Below are positions 43,307 to 46,254 of a DNA stretch of 46,254 nt, in pieces. Origin of the DNA: Thermoanaerobacteraceae bacterium (GTDB lineage: Bacteria; Bacillota; Thermoanaerobacteria; Thermoanaerobacterales; UBA4877); the NCBI GenBank assembly GCA_030016635.1, contig JASEJQ010000014.1, positions 1 to 46,254 of the forward strand. The letters are read 5' to 3'. Under the pieces are notes generated by a model. It was not told the DNA's origin and did no database searches. It saw only the letters and a list, made by a program, of their open reading frames with translations. The position numbers were made by a program, and so were the translations under genes. Position 1 is the first letter of the stretch. Every line of letters starts with the position of its first letter.

Positions 43307-45379
43307 TTACATTACCATCCTTTTTATCTCATCCAAAAATTTGCCCCTGATAGCCTCCTCAATGACATTCTTCAGTTGTTTGTTATCTTCTGCAGCATTG
43401 ATTTTATCTATCAACAAATTATCCTCTATCAAGGAGACGCTGATATCTCCCATCACCTCAATCCCTTCTCTGTCTTCCTCTGGAGCCAGCATTAAAAAAG
43501 CGGTTTTAATGGTCTCATTTTCATTCAATAGGTTTTTCATGGTTACTTTACCTGTTATCCTTCCTACCATTACCAGAGGATATTTAAGGCTATCAATGGT
43601 GCAGTGGTATATTACAAAACCTCTCCCAGGTAATATTATTTTCCCAAGGCTTTCCCTGTTTAAAAGCCTCTCTTTTATTGCATCCTTGCTGGTTATTAAA
43701 CTGCGTCTTGAAAGGCAAGACAATAACTCATCAATCAACTCTTCTGAGGTTGTGCTGTTTAATTCTGTAATATCAATGCTGTCCAGCATATTTAACATGT
43801 GTCTGCCATATCTGGCTATATGCATGATGTCATAATCTTTCTTTGTCTTATATTCATGTACGCTTCTATTCATTATTAGGTCGGTGTTTAGAGCATTTTT
43901 TATTTTCTCTATGTCCTCACTTAACAGTAAAGGATTTACAACAATACTCTTTATATTCATATTGTTTACCGGTATAGTTGATATTATCAGGTCTATATCC
44001 TCGTTTTTTATCCCTTCTTTTAACTTTAAACTGGATACAGCATCTACAACGTTGATTTGCGGGAACAACTGAAGCTTTGATAAAAGCATTCTAGATGTCC
44101 CTATACCACTGGCACATACCACAAGGACATTGTACTTTCTCGTGTTTCTTTCTTTTCTCTCAATAGCAGCACCAAAATGCATGGCAATATAGCCTATCTC
44201 ATCGTCTGGTATAGGTATACCTGACTCACTCTTAAGAACCTCGCACACCTTTTTTGTTTTTTCATATAGGTCCATGTATTTTGTCTTTATATCTTCCAGC
44301 AGGGGGTTGCGAATGGCCAGGCCTGTGGACAACCTGTATAAAGCAGGCTCAAGATGGGTTAACAGGCCACTCCTTAGAAGTTCATCGTCTTTAAATGACG
44401 TACCAAAAATTTTCTCAGCCTCACTTATCAAAGAGTCTGCTAAATCACTAAGCTCGCTCCTATTACCTGTGTCCACATTGGCTCTGTATCTGGCCCCACG
44501 CAGGTGCACTGTTATATATCCTATCTCACCCTCAGGAATTTTAATCTTTAGCTCATCCTCAAGATACCCTGCAAGTGCCATGGCATAAGCGTATTCTTCA
44601 GTATCCCTAAGTTCATTTAGTTTATCTGTCTCTATCTCTATACTTTCACCAGACTCAAGTCTTTTTATTGCCAGTGCCAGATGTATAATAAGCCCCATAT
44701 ATGAACTCTCTGCAATATAAAAGTCCAGTTCATTGGAAAGCATGGCAACAGATTTCTCAATGGCAACAACAGTTTTCTGGTCAATAACATCCAAAAAGTG
44801 ACTACTAAAACTCAAATCATTTTTTGTCCTCTCAGGATTAGCCCTGTTCAAAAACTCAACAAGGGATTCTGTATCTATATTTTCATACAAAAAATCAGTA
44901 ATAGCTTTCCTGAAGTCACTCTCGTCCCCAGTAACTGAAACACCAAACCCAGGCTTTGTAACAAGTAAAAGATTATGAGCTTCAAACCACTTCTCCAATT
45001 CTTTCAAGTCATAGCTTACAGCCGCTACCGATACACCAAACTTTTTTGCAAAATACTCAAGCTTTATAGGCTCCTTCAACTGGAGCAGTTCAGACAATAT
45101 CAAGGTCCTGCGCTTATCAGCATCAAAGTCCAGTCGAACACCAAGCAAATCCATCCTTAGTTTTTTCAGATTGTTTGTCTCGCCCTCGAGCGTTAATCTT
45201 TCTGATGAATTTAATATGGCTATCCCATAACTTCCTATTGCTTTATTAATTGCATTGATTTCCCTATATACTGTCCTTCTGCTGACATCATATCTATTGC
45301 ATATTTTTTCAATGTTTAAACTTTCACCTTCAATTAATTTATTTAAAATCTCAAACTGACGTGCACTCAGTTTAATCAT
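43307..45379 (-). CDS. licR: LicR/MtlR-type PTS-regulated transcriptional activator
   Basis: The 690-residue protein has an N-terminal helix-turn-helix (about 3-60, with YDVSRRTVYREINAIN), a second HTH of the Mga type, two PRD domains (histidines in GLIIHLALAIKRL, YITVHLRGARYR, LLTHLEPALYRL and YIAMHFGAAIERK), a IIB-like domain (VLVVCASGIGTSRMLL) and a C-terminal IIA-like domain with a histidine in FVIYHCTIDS. HPr and the PTS subunits phosphorylate such proteins to switch them on or off. The ATG at 45379 is preferred, with GAAGGTGG upstream. It heads the PTS operon and likely controls it. Confidence 0.9.
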   Translation of the reverse strand: MIKLSARQFEILNKLIEGESLNIEKICNRYDVSRRTVYREINAINKAIGSYGIAILNSSERLTLEGETNNLKKLRMDLLGVRLDFDADKRRTLILSELLQLKEPIKLEYFAKKFGVSVAAVSYDLKELEKWFEAHNLLLVTKPGFGVSVTGDESDFRKAITDFLYENIDTESLVEFLNRANPERTKNDLSFSSHFLDVIDQKTVVAIEKSVAMLSNELDFYIAESSYMGLIIHLALAIKRLESGESIEIETDKLNELRDTEEYAYAMALAGYLEDELKIKIPEGEIGYITVHLRGARYRANVDTGNRSELSDLADSLISEAEKIFGTSFKDDELLRSGLLTHLEPALYRLSTGLAIRNPLLEDIKTKYMDLYEKTKKVCEVLKSESGIPIPDDEIGYIAMHFGAAIERKERNTRKYNVLVVCASGIGTSRMLLSKLQLFPQINVVDAVSSLKLKEGIKNEDIDLIISTIPVNNMNIKSIVVNPLLLSEDIEKIKNALNTDLIMNRSVHEYKTKKDYDIMHIARYGRHMLNMLDSIDITELNSTTSEELIDELLSCLSRRSLITSKDAIKERLLNRESLGKIILPGRGFVIYHCTIDSLKYPLVMVGRITGKVTMKNLLNENETIKTAFLMLAPEEDREGIEVMGDISVSLIEDNLLIDKINAAEDNKQLKNVIEEAIRGKFLDEIKRMVM

Positions 45380-45820
45380 GGTGGCCACCTTCTAAATGAC
45401 ATAAATTTAATAATTATTTTTCACCACACTTATAATTATATATCCAAGATTATAAAATTCAACAATAAGATATATAAGGCATGGCAGACCATGTGTGACA
45501 TAAACTTAATTACTTCAAACATTAAGGAAGTCTCACAACGAAATGACCAAGTTTAATCACCTTTACAATATTTAAAGATATGAGAAATTGTGCTTTTATC
45601 TCCTGTAAAGAGGCTTGAATCTGAAACGGCCAATATCATCACTTCCTCATTTTTGGGCATAAAAATACCGCCTCGACCTTATAATGTCTTAGCGGTTTTG
45701 CTTTATATTATACCGTTTTAATGCCAACACTTTTAAGTATTTCAAGATTTATTTTGACTGTTATTCTCAAATTAAATTAGTCCAAAACTATCAAAATTTC
45801 TCAGATTAAATAATCCTGTG
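45380..45820. other. Gene-free AT-rich region upstream of licR
   Basis: No credible ORF is seen in about 440 bases. The only structure noticed is a repeated motif TGACATAAATTTAAT at 45397-45411, TGACATAAACTTAAT at 45496-45510 and a looser TGACCAAGTTTAAT at 45544-45557. Two of these are 18 and 117 bases before the licR start, where a regulator site could lie. Confidence 0.4.
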
Positions 45821-45882
45821 ATAAAATTAATGCTAAAGTAATGTGAGAAATAATTCTCACGTTGTTTTAGCATTAATTTTAT
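45821..45882 (+). repeat. Long nested palindrome before the edge transposase-like gene
   Basis: The 17-base arm at 45821-45837 is perfectly complementary to 45866-45882. Inside it GTGAGAA (45843-45849) pairs with TTCTCAC (45854-45860). The right arm ends one base before GGAGGG, the ribosome site of the following gene. Confidence 0.75.
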
Positions 45883-45894
45883 GGAGGGATTTTT

Positions 45895-46254
45895 ATGCAG
45901 ATGATTTTCCATGTAGAGGATACTGAAGAATATTTGCATAAGGGCAAGGACTACAAGTTCCCTGAGCCGCCGGACATATGCCCTCATCCTGACTGTAAGA
46001 GCAGGGTAAGATTAAAAAAACATGGCTTTTATTACCGGTACTATTCAGATGGGTCAAGATATATTAAGATAGCCATAAGAAGATATATATGCCCTGTATG
46101 CAGGAAGACTGTCTCATTCCTACCCGATTTCTGCCTTCCACATTTTCAGTATTCTATTGACTTGATTGTAAGGTCAGTTAAAGAGACTATATCAAGAGAT
46201 ACAACCATCAGCTCCTTTATCGCTAAGCTGAGAGAATTTTCTCCAGAGACGGTG
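45895..46254 (+). CDS. Transposase-like protein with N-terminal zinc knuckles (truncated by window edge)
   Basis: The open frame of 120 codons runs off the right edge. It has cysteine pairs CPHPDC and CPVC, which look like a zinc ribbon, around a basic segment, and then SVKETISRDTTISSF, which reads like the start of a DNA-binding transposase region (DUF6431-like). The ATG has GGAGGG at 45883-45888. Such short zinc-ribbon proteins occur in Firmicutes insertion sequences. The catalytic part is not in view. Confidence 0.6.
   Translation, partial: MQMIFHVEDTEEYLHKGKDYKFPEPPDICPHPDCKSRVRLKKHGFYYRYYSDGSRYIKIAIRRYICPVCRKTVSFLPDFCLPHFQYSIDLIVRSVKETISRDTTISSFIAKLREFSPETV

Overview
The window looks like a chromosomal segment of a low-GC, Gram-positive, flagellated, endospore-forming anaerobe of the Clostridia, possibly a thermophile. 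The evidence is a spore-cortex amidase (CwlD), an Mbl-type actin, flagellar rod genes, SLH-anchored surface proteins, a LysM protein with a SigK-like promoter match, strong AGGAGG ribosome-binding sites and frequent TTG/GTG starts. No rRNA or tRNA gene was seen, and the species cannot be named by eye.

Region 1 (1-4.1 kb, minus strand) holds mbl, two rod/hook genes (flhO/flgF and flhP/flgG), a FlgJ-type rod-binding protein and fabZ. This is the Bacillus mbl-flhO-flhP...fabZ neighbourhood. Region 2 (4.1-13.65 kb, minus) is a surface-protein operon: a 1820-residue IPT/TIG-repeat protein with an FN3 domain but no anchor, followed by two secreted SLH proteins, read from a good sigma-A promoter. 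Region 3 (13.65-21.3 kb, minus) is a tightly packed operon: cwlD, a fused Memo-AMMECR1 protein, its radical-SAM partner, MoxR ATPase, DUF58 protein, membrane transglutaminase and a small USP-like protein, closed by a clear terminator. A divergent LysM protein gene starts at 21.36 kb.

Region 4 (22.2-24.9 kb, plus) has a ykkC-family (subtype-2-like) riboswitch with a mutually exclusive terminator, ahead of an unrecognised membrane transporter and an M20 amidohydrolase. Region 5 (25-37.2 kb, minus) joins a Liv-type ABC transporter (livKHMGF), a divergent second urocanase, an AraC-type regulator, a canonical urocanase, glutamate formimidoyltransferase, imidazolonepropionase and a cyclodeaminase. 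Together these degrade urocanate through formiminoglutamate to methenyl-THF. No histidine ammonia-lyase is in the window. Region 6 (37.4-40.6 kb) is mixed: a ferritin-like protein, a cyclase-family hydrolase, a thioredoxin reductase, a decayed IS3-type element with inverted ends, a DUF2892 protein and a MazG-like protein. Region 7 (40.6-45.4 kb) has a degenerate array of about 40-bp units and a LicR-type regulator with cellobiose-class PTS genes. The right edge (45.8-46.25 kb) enters a zinc-finger-bearing, transposase-like gene that runs off the window.

The most unusual signal is a family of 190-250-bp intergenic elements (102-343, 920-1109, 29608-29859, with a fragment at 13530-13557). Their ends are complementary and their internal hairpins keep pairing through compensatory base changes, so this looks like an undescribed structured RNA or non-autonomous mobile element.
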